Shown here: positions 1 to 10,856 of the stretch, one piece after another | How positions within the stretch are numbered: position 1 is the stretch's first letter | How the letters are laid out: every line of letters begins with the position of its first letter | Assembly (NCBI GenBank): GCA_914767715.1 | Contig: OU612074.1 | Location: 513,501-577,500 of the forward strand | Source: Membranipora membranacea | Lineage: Eukaryota; Bryozoa; Gymnolaemata; Cheilostomatida; Membraniporidae | Reading direction: 5' to 3' | Length of the DNA stretch: 64,000 nt | Notes under the pieces: model-generated | What the model was told of the DNA's origin: nothing | What the model saw: only the letters and a program-made list of their open reading frames with translations | Databases searched by the model: none | Made by a program: the position numbers and the translations under genes

Positions 1-3000
1 ACCTGCAGGCAGCGACGCTACCATCGCACCACTAGGTCCAGCTCTGTGAGCCTGTAGACAATATACCTTGGAAGTTTGAGAGGCCATAACTTCCTCAATA
101 TTTGGATTCTAAAGCTGGAATTCGCTCACATGATAGAATAAAATATGGAGGATAAGAGGTGATACAAAATAGCAGCATCAAACTAAGTCTTTAATTCAGG
201 ATTCGCCGTCTTTATATCATGTTTATTTTGAATCTATTGACTTGACAAGGTTCGTTCCATCTGATTCTTAGTCCCCTGTGTTTTACCTGACTCTACTATT
301 GGCTTTCTTTTATATTTAACTCGATATATAATGTACTCGCGTGTATCCTATCGTTGTTATTTATAGGAGTCTGCTAAGAAGCGTACATGTAATAAAAGGT
401 TATCTCAGTCTATAGACATTTCCGATGAAGCTCTAGTTCTACCTCTAATACAGAGACTCCGAACATACGGCTTCACTGTTAGATATACAGGTCAGTAAGC
501 TGTGGTGGTCTTATTGTCTGTGCACATTGGATTACTCCATGCCTTGCCATATTGTGTGCTATGTTACCAGGCATGCTGGCTACAAAAATGCATAGCAACA
601 TATCAAATCAACACTGAGATGTCTGTCAGTAGAGGCATTGTGCACCAAACTCTTTTGTCTAGTATCAGGTTTTATTTTACTTGTCTTCATCCATACATAT
701 TCGGATACACCAAGAACCACTTTTGCATACCGCAGATGATCAGTAAAATTATTAATATGATTATATCTGTAGGTACAATAGTAGGACACATAGATCTGAA
801 TGATACGGTATCCACTGGTGGTAAGCTAATCAGGGCGCTAAGTCAGAGTCCTCCTTCTTCTGGAAATCGTAAAGGTAAGTCAGAGCCCACCTTCTGCTGA
901 GAATCCTAAAGGTAAATAATATAGGTTGTGTATTACTCCATGTGACTCTGATATAAATTAAGTAGATTACTACTGTTGACTGTGTGCTGCACCGAGCCTC
1001 AAAGTTAAATAACCGATGTTGAAAAGAACTTGGAGGAGCACCACTACGCTAAAAATAAGCAAAGGGTAAGCTTGAAGCTTGAAACGTTTGAGCTAATAGC
1101 GGTATGTGCCAACTTTCAGTCTGTTGCTGTTTCAGGACCTAAAACTGTTATATCTATATGACAGTTTGCTGCATCTATCCTTGAGTTGTAGTGTCCCCAC
1201 TTAGAAAGGCATAAGATTAGCACCTCTGTGCTGTTGAGGCGAAGCTCAAAAGACAGGACCATAATACAACAGTATAACATAATAGAAATCATGTCATATT
1301 TGGTTGTTTTAGGACCTAAAACAGTATCAGAACGTAAGTCTCGCAGCCAGACTAGAAAACTGTCTGTGTCTAAAAAGCGCAGAGAGCCAACAGACAAAGA
1401 AAAGCCAGCTAAGAAACAGAGGGCTAAGAGGCGGGGCTCAGTGAGATCGCCTGTAGTAAATCTAACTGGTGAGAGCTCACACAATGTAATCAAATGTAAT
1501 TGCAATCATGCAATCATTGCCATTTCAGCTAATTCATGAATTATTTGAGTGAGTTATCGATCCTTTCCTCACAGAGAGACAACTCCATTTCACTCTAGTT
1601 TGGTCTTGAAGACATTCAAGAGGTCGATGAAGGTGTTTTTTTTATTCTTGTCATCGCTGTTTTGTCGTCATCAGGCAGCTTGACTTGAGGGACAAATAAC
1701 CATAACTCATCATTAAATCTCACAAACTATGACAACCTTGTCAGTAATAGTTTCAAATAGTTTTTTTTTCAAATTAGAGAATGTCATAAAAAACTTAATA
1801 TAAATAATGTTATTGTCCTATTTGTATGACTGAGTGTGTATCTGTAGATCCGAGGCCTTCATTAATCAGCAGAGAAGAAGATATCGCCTCAAACAGACCG
1901 ATATTAGACACTGACTCCGATAAAGAGAATATAGACCCAGAGTCTCAGTATCAGTCAGTGTGTCAGTCACAGTCTGCGGAGTATCAGTCTGAGTCTCAAA
2001 CTAATAATATGGTACAAGAACTAGACGAGGTTAGTATGTGTCTGTCTCTATCGGTGTGTCTGATTCATTCTCAGCACAGCAAATACGTGTAAACTAATCC
2101 CTAGACAAGATTTTTCTGGGTTGGAAATTTGGCTTATTTTTTACAAAGATACTATACTTGAGGACTGACATTCTTGGTTGCCTACAGACTATTAGCACCA
2201 TCATAACCTTATAACCATAAAGCTTTCCTTAGTGGTAACTCAATTTATTAATACTGAACCATGTGGCTACGCAAATGAAACAAATCCCACTGAATAATGC
2301 ACAAAGAGTATAGGCTGCTGTGAACAGTTAGGAAAAATCCTCAATATATTTGTAAATATTTTCTGACTTGCATTGTTAAAATAATTTATGAGAATTCAGA
2401 TATTTGATTTGATCAATAGTTTGCAAGGAGCTCGATAGTGATCAAGGAGATCAATGCAAGGTTAATTATTGTTGTAGATAGATAAGATTCTTTCACAGAG
2501 CTCACAATCTCTGCTGAGGTCACAGTCTCTGAGTCCAGCTCCGAGCTGTCGCAGAAATACCCCGGTCAGTCCTACACCCAGCCTCTCACAGCGGGACTCC
2601 AGTCTGAATTATGGGAGGGATTCCAGCCAAAATAAGGAGATGGATTCTAGCCTGAATAATAGGAGGGATTCCAGCCTGAATAACGAGAGGGACTCCAGCT
2701 TGAATATTAGGAGGGATTCCAGCCTGAATAATAGGAGGGATTCCAGCCTGAATAACGAGAGGGATTCCAGCCTGAATAATAGGAGGGATTCCAGCCTGAA
2801 TAACGAGAGGGATTCCAGCCTGAATATTAGGAGGGATTCCAGCCTGAATAATAGGAGGGATTCCAGCCTGAATAACGAGAGGGATTCCAGCCTGAATAAT
2901 AGGAGGAATTCCAGCAAGAATAACGAGAGGGATTCCAGCCTGAATTTTAGGAGGGATTCCAGCCAGAATAACGAGAGGGATTCCAACCTGCTGAGCCAAA

Positions 3001-6000
3001 GAACGCACAACTTCAGTCAGCCCAAGTCGAGATCGGTCAGTCCTGTACCTCCAAGATCTGGAGGAACTAAGAAAGGCTTTAAATGTCCTGTCATGGGCAA
3101 AGGTGAGTGGATGTTTTATATGTCGGACTAGGACTAGTAGGGATTTATGTCACTAGTAGTCAGGATGCATGCACAGCTTTGAGGCATGGGCTGATCTTGG
3201 AACATTGAATCTCCGAACTCCGAAGCCATCTGATAAGCCACCTGGTCTTGTTGCTAGTCTTTCAATGTGTGCAGAATTGACAGCAAGAGTTATCTTCTGT
3301 TGTCAATATTAGCTCATGTTGATTATAAGTTTATACAGGGAGCTCTCTCATTTTCCCTGACCCTATTAAACCCGACCTAAACTCATTGTCATTGCACATG
3401 TGCCAATCAAAGTCGTGCATGATGCATACTAAGCCTTTGTGGTTATGATAACCTAGGCCCAGTCAGATCACGACAGGTCATGATATGAAAAGTGTTTCCC
3501 CTATGTGTGTATATCATAGACCAAGGAGTTGTAGGTTGTTGGTCTACAACTCCTTGCATAGACTTAATAATAAACCTAGACAGGACACTATATACAGCTG
3601 AAGTGAGGCACTTAATTGTGGGGCAACGTAACGTCATTGGAAGGTGTAGAAGCAATGATGCTATCATTGATTTACTGTACAAAATCAAGGTTTATTTGTT
3701 CATATCTCGATCAATTTTAATCGGATTTTCAATTTGAAATTTGCTTGTTATCAACTTGATGCTGTTTATTCTTCAAAAAAAATGTTGCCTTAAATTAGTA
3801 CCAAACTGTTCAGGACAAGCTATAGACTCTATTGTAATGTTCAAACTCAAATCCTATCAAGATTGATCGAGTTATCGACAAAAACCTTGATTATGGGCAG
3901 TAAATCAATGATAGCATCATTGCTTCTAGACCTTCCAATGACGTTACGTTGCCCACAATTAAGTGCCTCAATGCTTATTCTCCATACAGTGTCCTCTCTA
4001 GGTTTGTTATTAAGTCTATGTATGATCCATCATCTTTGGGCAGCAAACTAAAGTATTAATCTTACCTATAGAGTGTATATTATATTATATTTTTTAGATG
4101 GTCCGATGCTGAACTCCTCAGTATTCACTGCTGAGTTTAGTTCTGGTCGGCCTACTCAGCTCACTGCAACTCAGAATACAATAAGTCAGCCAGCAACATC
4201 TCAAAACACTGCTGGGGCAACAGAAGACTCCATCATTCAAGACTCCATCAGCCAAGACGTCGTCAGCCAAGGTATTGGTGAGAATATCAAGATTAATGTA
4301 TATTATTGTTGTTGCCTTAATGTCCCTTCAAGCTTAAACCCTCTCATAGTTCTCATAGTTCAACCGTGGAGCCTGCATCGTAGTAGTCATTACACGAGAT
4401 AAGATCAGTTACAGCTCCGCTGTGTATTGTAGATGTGTTATGTAGAACCAGCTGATCATATATATTTCATATCAGGTGCTGTAGACAAGGATTCTGAGCC
4501 TACTGACCAGGAGACTAAGGCTATGGACTGGAGAGCCGAAGCTATATCTGACAAACAGCCTACTAAGGTTGCTAAGGCTATCAGCAGTAAGCTGAAGCTG
4601 GACTCTTCTGTCTTTACTCAGGAGTTATCTGGTGAGTTAATAAAATAAACAATATATAGTAAATTTCATCTATACATTATAATTACTGTATATTATGATC
4701 ACCAGAAACTCACTATTCTCACTTAAAGTGAACGCAGGAGTAGCAATTTTAATCAGCAGTCTCTCTGTAAGATGATATGCACATCTCTCATATATGATGT
4801 TGTTGTATATGGGCTCAACTTGCCCTGCAAGGCTGGTAGTATTCTAGATGAGAACCACACAGCTGTAACCATATCAAGGCAGGAGCAAAGGTTTATATAC
4901 ATACATATCCATAAATGTGAGTTTTTAGCCCATTATTATTAATATTTTACAGGTAAGAATCCCGTACCTAGGTCTAAACTAACACCATCAGGTAGTAAGG
5001 GTAGAACTCTGGGTATAAATCTGAATAGCTCTGTGTTTACTCAAGAGCTGAGTAATAAGACCACTACCACAGGAGCGGTGAAGAGGGGTGAGTGGTTATG
5101 TTTATATAATTCCGGATATAATCTCGGATCAATAGTAGAGGCACCAGTTTGGATCTTATTCCTTTACATGCTATTGTTACATGCAATTGTGGCAACAAAC
5201 GCCGATGCATCTTTAGTCTTATTCATAGTATGAGGGTTCAGCTTCATAACATATCTAAACAATCTATAATATAACAATATCTTAACAATCTATAATATAA
5301 CAATATCTAAACAATCTATAATATAACAATATCTAAACAATCTATAATATAACAATATCTAAACAATCTATAATATAACAATATCTAAACAATCTATAAT
5401 ATAACAATATCTAAACAATCTATAATATAACAATATCTAAACAATCTATAATATAACAATATCTAAACAATCTATAATATAACAATATCTAAACAATCTA
5501 TAATATAACATATCTAAACAATCTATAATATAACAATATCTAAACAATCTATAATATAACAATATCTAAACAATCTATAATATAACAATATCTAAACAAT
5601 CTATGATATAACAATATCTAAACAATCTATAATATAACAATATCTAAACAATCTATAATATAACAATATCTAAACAATCTATAATATAACAATATCTAAA
5701 CAATCTATAATATAACAATATCTAAACAATCTATAATATAACAATATCTAAACAATCTATAATATAACAATATCTAAACAATCTATAATATAACAATATC
5801 TAAACAACATCTAACAATCTAAACATATCGGAGTTACAAACAGTACCAGTTTTGTGTTGTTCAGTCTTCACACCATCGTTACCAGTATTTATTTCACTGT
5901 TCGTTGTTGTAAATATCATAATTTGTTTATGTTTTGAATCCAAGGTGTCAAACCTAAGATGACTTCTGCTATGAAGAAACAGAAGAGTACAAACTCAACT

Positions 6001-6676
6001 GGTAATACAAACACAGTAGGGGAAGATTACGGCTCCTACTCTGAAGGTGATTATTTGTTGTCTGAATTTTAAGAAAGTAAATAATTGTCAGAAAAGTCAA
6101 TACTCTGGTGTTAGCGATTAGAGCAAAGTCTCTCACACTGGTATAGTACTCGGGTTTATGTCTTTGCTGAATGAATAGGCATGTTATCAATACTCCCAAC
6201 AACGCATTCTAGGGAAGTCTGGTCGAAATGTTATAACTTATGTTACCAATTACTTTTTGATCCTGGGTTTTCTGCACTAGTGCATGCTGGGTATATTTTA
6301 TCTCCGCGATGAGAATCCTTTTTAGAACCTAGTTTATATGCTAGTTCTGTAGTTCAGTGTGCAGCCCAGCACCTTCAAATATTTCACAGTAGCGATGCAA
6401 GATATCTCTGTATATTGCTAGCACTTGAGGCAAACCTCAGGATCAGCTTGTGCAGCCAGGAATGTCCGTACTGCTATCCCACACCTCAGTAAGTAACATA
6501 TCTTTATCTCTCTTACAGCCTCCAGCTCCTCGAGTGAGTCCAGCTCCAGCAGTGAGGAGGAGGGAGAGGGGGTCACTCCGGCTCTGAATCAGTCTAACTT
6601 TGACTTTGATCAGACTTTGGATAAACTACCACAACAGTCTGATGATATGTCTGAGAGATCGCTAAATGAGACTTAG
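1..6676 (+). CDS. Unrecognised serine-rich, probably nuclear protein (11 exons, 5' end outside window)
   Basis: Exons by splice sites and phase: <1-45, 367-490, 773-874, 1313-1468, 1848-2029, 2499-3102, 4098-4277, 4476-4631, 4953-5087, 5945-6046, 6519-6676 (TAG). Every donor/acceptor phase agrees (mostly phase 1; phase 0 at 45/367 and 2029/2499) and the coding length is 1,944 nt, 647 codons plus stop. The protein is low-complexity: a basic N-terminal part (KKR, KKRR, KKQRAKRRG clusters, exons 2 and 4) suggests nuclear or DNA/chromatin association; then S/Q-rich segments, an 8-residue RDSSLNNE tandem repeat (exon 6), three copies of a SSVFTQEL-type motif (exons 7-9), and an acidic serine-rich tail (SSSSE, EEEGEG). 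The only well-folded-looking piece is LPLIQRLRTYGFTVRYT in exon 2. I do not recognise the family. A poly(A) signal AATAAA lies near 7,026. Existence of the gene is well supported; function is unknown. Confidence 0.75.
882..914 (+). repeat. Partial duplicate of an exon end plus donor
   Basis: The last ~30 nt of exon 773-874, including its donor (AAAG/GTAAGT), are repeated just downstream as a diverged copy ending AAAG/GTAAAT. Reading from the real exon into the copy meets TGA, so the first donor is the productive one. A similar small echo of the start of exon 1313 (acceptor AG plus GACCTAAAAC) sits at 1,134-1,146. Confidence 0.5.
2600..2985 (+). repeat. Coding 24-bp minisatellite (8-residue repeat)
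   Basis: About sixteen tandem 24-bp units lie inside exon 2499-3102. Each encodes RDSSLNNx with x mostly R or E and variants such as NI, NF and QN. The unit is a multiple of three, so copy-number change keeps the frame. The minus strand is also open across the array, which is a by-product of the period and not a gene. Confidence 0.9.
3556..4027. mobile_element. Intronic fold-back (MITE-like) element
   Basis: Two imperfect inverted arms of about 190 bp, 3,556-3,745 and 3,836-4,027, face each other around a ~90-bp loop, in the intron between exons ending 3102 and starting 4098. Both arms hold the CAACGTAACGTCATTGGAAG block and the CAATGATAGCATCATTG block in opposite orientation. No transposase is seen. 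The right end stops about 70 bp before the next exon. Confidence 0.7.
5250..5812. repeat. 26-bp AT-rich satellite in intron
   Basis: Roughly 21 near-perfect head-to-tail copies of a 26-bp unit (core AACAATCTATAATATAACAA) fill much of the intron between exons 4953-5087 and 5945-6046. Only a few units differ: one lacks a base near 5,507 and one has ATGATA near 5,605. The very low divergence points to recent expansion. Confidence 0.95.
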
Positions 6677-7025
6677 GAATAGTTTAATTTGAGTTTATCC
6701 CCACTCTTATTATCAAAATTTGGTCGCTAAGTATAAAGGGATATATAATATGCAAGAAACTACAGCATCATTTTGTTAGATGTAACAGGTGGCAATAGAT
6801 CTGAAATCTGATATTGTATTATTTTGTGTTCGCTTATTTCTACGATCTGTTTCATATTCTTCAGTTTTTTTACGATTCATGTATTTTAAACGATTTGAGG
6901 TTGGAAGTTTTTTGCACTTTTTTTAAGATTTCCTATTGTAGCTGTTGACTAGTATTGTGTTGTTTTAGCTAGATTGTTATTGATTATCATATTTATCTTG
7001 TTTGTTGTTATTTGATGATTTGTTA

Positions 7026-7037
7026 AATAAAAATAAA
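7026..7037 (+). terminator. Poly(A) signals of the first gene
   Basis: Two overlapping AATAAA hexamers lie about 350 bp downstream of the TAG at 6,674-6,676. The stretch 6,677-7,550 otherwise shows no coding signal. Confidence 0.4.
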
Positions 7038-7549
7038 AACCAGAACAGAAAAATGGGCAGGCAAGGTTAAATAGTCACTACCCACCACAAGCCTCGGGCT
7101 CAAGGATTGAATAAGACGGTCCACCTTGTGCATAAACATAGAAATACGAGGCAGTCAGTGAATTAGTATGAGATAGACAAGAGCATTATGTGAAGTCGTT
7201 AGCAATTATTATATAGCTTTTATACTGTGAACAGCACAGAGTTTGGCCAGCACTTGGTCCCTGCGCCAAGACCAGAGGCAGAATCTGATAAAGAAACTTG
7301 ATGCTAATAAAGTGGCCATTAAAATTTGGGAGTTGAAGGAAACAGAGGTGAGTGCAGTAAACGTGAGACAGGATACAAGATGCAGCAGCAGGTGAATAAC
7401 CTTCAACAACATCACAAACTGACACAATAGAGGATAACGGGGATACCCTTTAAAACTGCTGAGAACCTGACACTGATCATGGACAAAGAAGCTGACTGAG
7501 CTGATGCAGGTCGACCGATTCAACCCCACCACAACTTCCTCCCTATTCA

Positions 7550-7707
<158 letters not shown>

Positions 7708-7829
7708 CAAGAGACGATCCTCTTATGACGGAGATGAGCAGATTGGTTACAACAGCACACATTGCTGTTTTGGCGGGTTTTCGGGGAGGGGGGGTTGGGG
7801 GAATCAGCTATGGCCCACTCTTCCCTCGA

Positions 7830-8653
7830 ACTCACTTGTTGGTGATATCAATATTGATTTAAATTCAGAAAATTATTTTGAATCAGCTTCAGATGACTAC
7901 AGAGTTTTGATTCAAAGCCAATTACTTTCATCATTTCATTCTATTCCCAAGGGAAGCGGCGAAACCAAAATGAGTATCTCAGATCACATTTTATTTTAAA
8001 TGCAAATCGACACAGTCACTAACCCTAAATTTTGACGAGCCAGCGCGCACATCCTGTGTAAGCAAAAAGCACACTCATCATTTTAACACAATCCCTTACT
8101 GATGATCACAACTAAAACCAATTATGCGTTATATTACAAGTAAATATACCACAGCGAAGTTGGTCCACCATTATAGAAATAACTGTTACCAGCTAAGCAT
8201 TTAAAATTTATTTATTGGAACGCTAAAGCTCATGCATTGTTGATGGCCAGCACCAAAATAAGTGCCAGAAAGCACCCACATTTTACTTTTAAGAAACTTT
8301 GGATGACTTTGTTAAAAACACTCACCAAAATGCATACTTAGCTTCATAAACTGAGCAAATTGCACCCATTTAATGGTGAATTAAAAAACTCATATAGGAA
8401 ATTTATAAATCACATAACAAATTGTGTAAAGATAACAAGGAAAGAATATTACAAAGCTCAGTATGGTAAGTTCTGTATGAATACCTACAAAAAGTGGAGA
8501 TTTGTCATGAGTTTCATAAACAAAAAATACCGATGGTTGGCATTTAAAAATTCATCACAAGCATGGCGGTTTAATGATTTCTTCATCAGTATTGGTACTT
8601 ATCTGGCAGAATGCATTGAGACAGCAGATATAAGAAGTATAAGTATGAAATGA
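7830..8653 (+). mobile_element. Decayed non-LTR retrotransposon, endonuclease end and EN-RT linker
   Basis: Near 7,840-7,995 the frame reads GDINIDL..., then ...SISDHILF. This matches the end of the apurinic-like endonuclease domain of LINE elements (GDFNIDL ... T.IDHI). After several stops, 8,360-8,653 reads a basic linker with EYYK, WRFVMSFINKKY and FNDFFISIGTYLAE, typical of the segment between endonuclease and reverse transcriptase. No RT follows, so the copy is internal, truncated and dead. Recognition rests on residue pattern only. Confidence 0.6.
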
Positions 8654-8769
8654 TCCTATCCGCCCCTAATAGAAATACTCTTAATCCCACTGCCTGAACA
8701 TCTTCTCGCGCAGTCAGCAATTTAAGACCAACTTGATGTTGTGCTGAGAAAACATTAGCAGTTTCTTTA

Positions 8770-8910
8770 ATTTTTTATGTCGTTCCATAAAACAGATGAT
8801 CTCGCCAAGGAAGAGATCACCGGATGCTGAATAAGTTGAGGCAGCAGAGCCCAGGTAATGTCCCTTCTCCCTGTTTTTGTATCTGGGTAATTCGGGCTTG
8901 GAGAGATACA
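8770..8910 (-). repeat. Dispersed repeat, copy 1
   Basis: The reverse complement of about 8,790-8,900 aligns with 43,685-43,790, sharing blocks such as TCTTCCTTGGCGAGATCATC and TATTCAGCATCC. It is a degenerate member of an unidentified interspersed repeat. The surrounding region 8,654-9,880 has no other recognisable feature. Confidence 0.5.
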
Positions 8911-10507
8911 AATTTCTCTTCACCCCCCCCCCTTTTTGTGATTTATGTTTTTTTTCCTGATAAAGACACATTATTCACATGGACTTTGTAATCATAACAA
9001 ACAACTAATGTACAGTTGGTGTGTCTGGCCTTGAATCGCTATTATGAAAGCGCTGAGGGTCCAAGGCACATCAGCTTTTTTGGAACCAAAACTCAAGGCC
9101 AACATACCCTGTGGATAAAAAAACTGAGGTATTTTCTTTATCACAGATTGTTGTATTTTTCTCATCCGAGACATACCAGGTCTGTTTAGTTTAGTGATGG
9201 CAAAGTGTCGGTCCCGGTCTTGTGAGACAGAGACAGACACTCTTGACAAATGTCGGGACTTGTTCACCATAAACACTGTTCTTGTGGCGGTTTTTGTCAC
9301 AGTTTTTGGTTTTTTAGAAACAAAAAAATCAAAAAACGGTGGCCGATGCCAATCAAGTGGCGGCTTTCAATTTGATCTGCATCAATATATATGTCTCGGT
9401 CTCGTCTTGGTTTCATCTCGAATTTTGTTGCTATCTCGGTCTCGTCCTGTCTTGCCAAAATCTCACAATTTTCCATCACTAGTTGAGTCCAAAAAAATGT
9501 AGTGAATCGGGTAAATGAGAGTAATAATAATGGTAAATAATATTTCTCCCGACCTAGTAAATAGAACCAGGATGATTTATAAGCGTTGTACACCTGTCCT
9601 ATACTCTATATGGCAATTAGTTAGTGCTTCCATACTGCCATTTTCAAGGCCATTTTGTGACACGGGATTCAAGGGTTTTAGTCCCACAGGCGAGCTTTCA
9701 AGGTTGATTGTTCCAGCTGCCAGCAACCAGCACCCTTGATTCCCCCACTGCATGAACTGCCTGTGTATAGGAGTTACTAAAATAAAACCATTATTAGTAC
9801 TAGTTAGGAGGAAAACATCATGTTGAAAGTAATAAATAAATGGACAGGCCTAATTATCCTCATGCTCATTTAAACATCTCCCACTGCAGCTCTTGACCAT
9901 TTGATAAACAATATAGATAACATTCGCTTATATGAGCAGAATTTCCTAATGAAATTGTCATGGGATACATTGTGCTTTATTACACATTTAAATATTCAGG
10001 GTGAAAAATGAACTCTCATAAATTTATTGAAAAAAACAATTATATTTAACCCTTTGACCTTGTTATGTGGTGTTAAAAGGCCACATTATAATGCATTACT
10101 CCCAGTGGTAAGAAATGTATGTAAATTATTAATAAGGAACAAGCAGGCAGAATAATGAGGTCAGATATGTATTATCATAAACTAAAATGTTGGACATTTG
10201 AACTTGAGATGACAGAGAAATGAGAATGGGGAATAAAACTTTCCTAGGAAAAACTTTGCTGTCACATTTTCTAATTATCACCATCATCAGGTAAGTATGT
10301 ATTTGATATGAGGTGGATTAAAATCGCAAGTCTGTGGTTGTCCGAAGACTGAGAAATAACAGTACCATAAGGGCGGGGCCATCGTATTTGGGGCCAAGTA
10401 CACTCCCAACCCACACTATATGATAGCTTGTAGATGTTAGTGAGTCTATGGGCGTCACCATCAATGCTACCTCACTTTCATGCTATGATTTGTTCTATGG
10501 TATTGCA

Positions 10508-10703
10508 GGGCCGTAGTTTTAAAAAAATGGTAGCGGAGGCAAAAGTCTGAGGCATCAGAAATTCAAGGCGTATAATAAGCAAATGGAAGTCCCAGAGGGT
10601 CTGATTCTGACGTATATTATTCAATTATAGTGTTTTAGGCCACTATATTTAGTTTTCCAGGGGAGGCAGAGAGGCGATGCCTCCCCTGGAAAACTAAATA
10701 TAA
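10508..10703. mobile_element. Small insertion ending in a perfect 25-bp hairpin, left arm only
   Basis: The stretch beginning GGGCCGTAG and ending AACTAAATATA is absent at the matching place in the right arm (about 29,000-29,030), where a short unrelated sequence stands. Its end, 10,644-10,702, is a perfect inverted repeat: 25-bp arms around a 9-nt loop, core TTTTCCAGGGGAGGCA. It is likely a non-autonomous transposon fragment that arrived after the arms were duplicated. Confidence 0.6.
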
Positions 10704-10856
10704 AAGTAATATTCTTACAATAATTGTTAGATTGGACAAGCTGCTTCCTGCTGGCTGGTCGATCGTTGTGATGAATTAAGTGTCTCCCTTGTTCCAATTT
10801 TGTCTTTTTCTATCGGATATAAACGCTGTGGGCTGAATCCGTTATTTATGCTTTAG

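Noticed and set aside
1116-1505. Minus-strand frame of 129 codons
   Set aside because: It overlaps a plus-strand exon with matching splice phase and has no protein-like pattern.
2586-3010. Minus-strand open frames across 2,586-3,010
   Set aside because: They mirror the coding 24-bp repeat, whose plus-strand frame fits the spliced gene.
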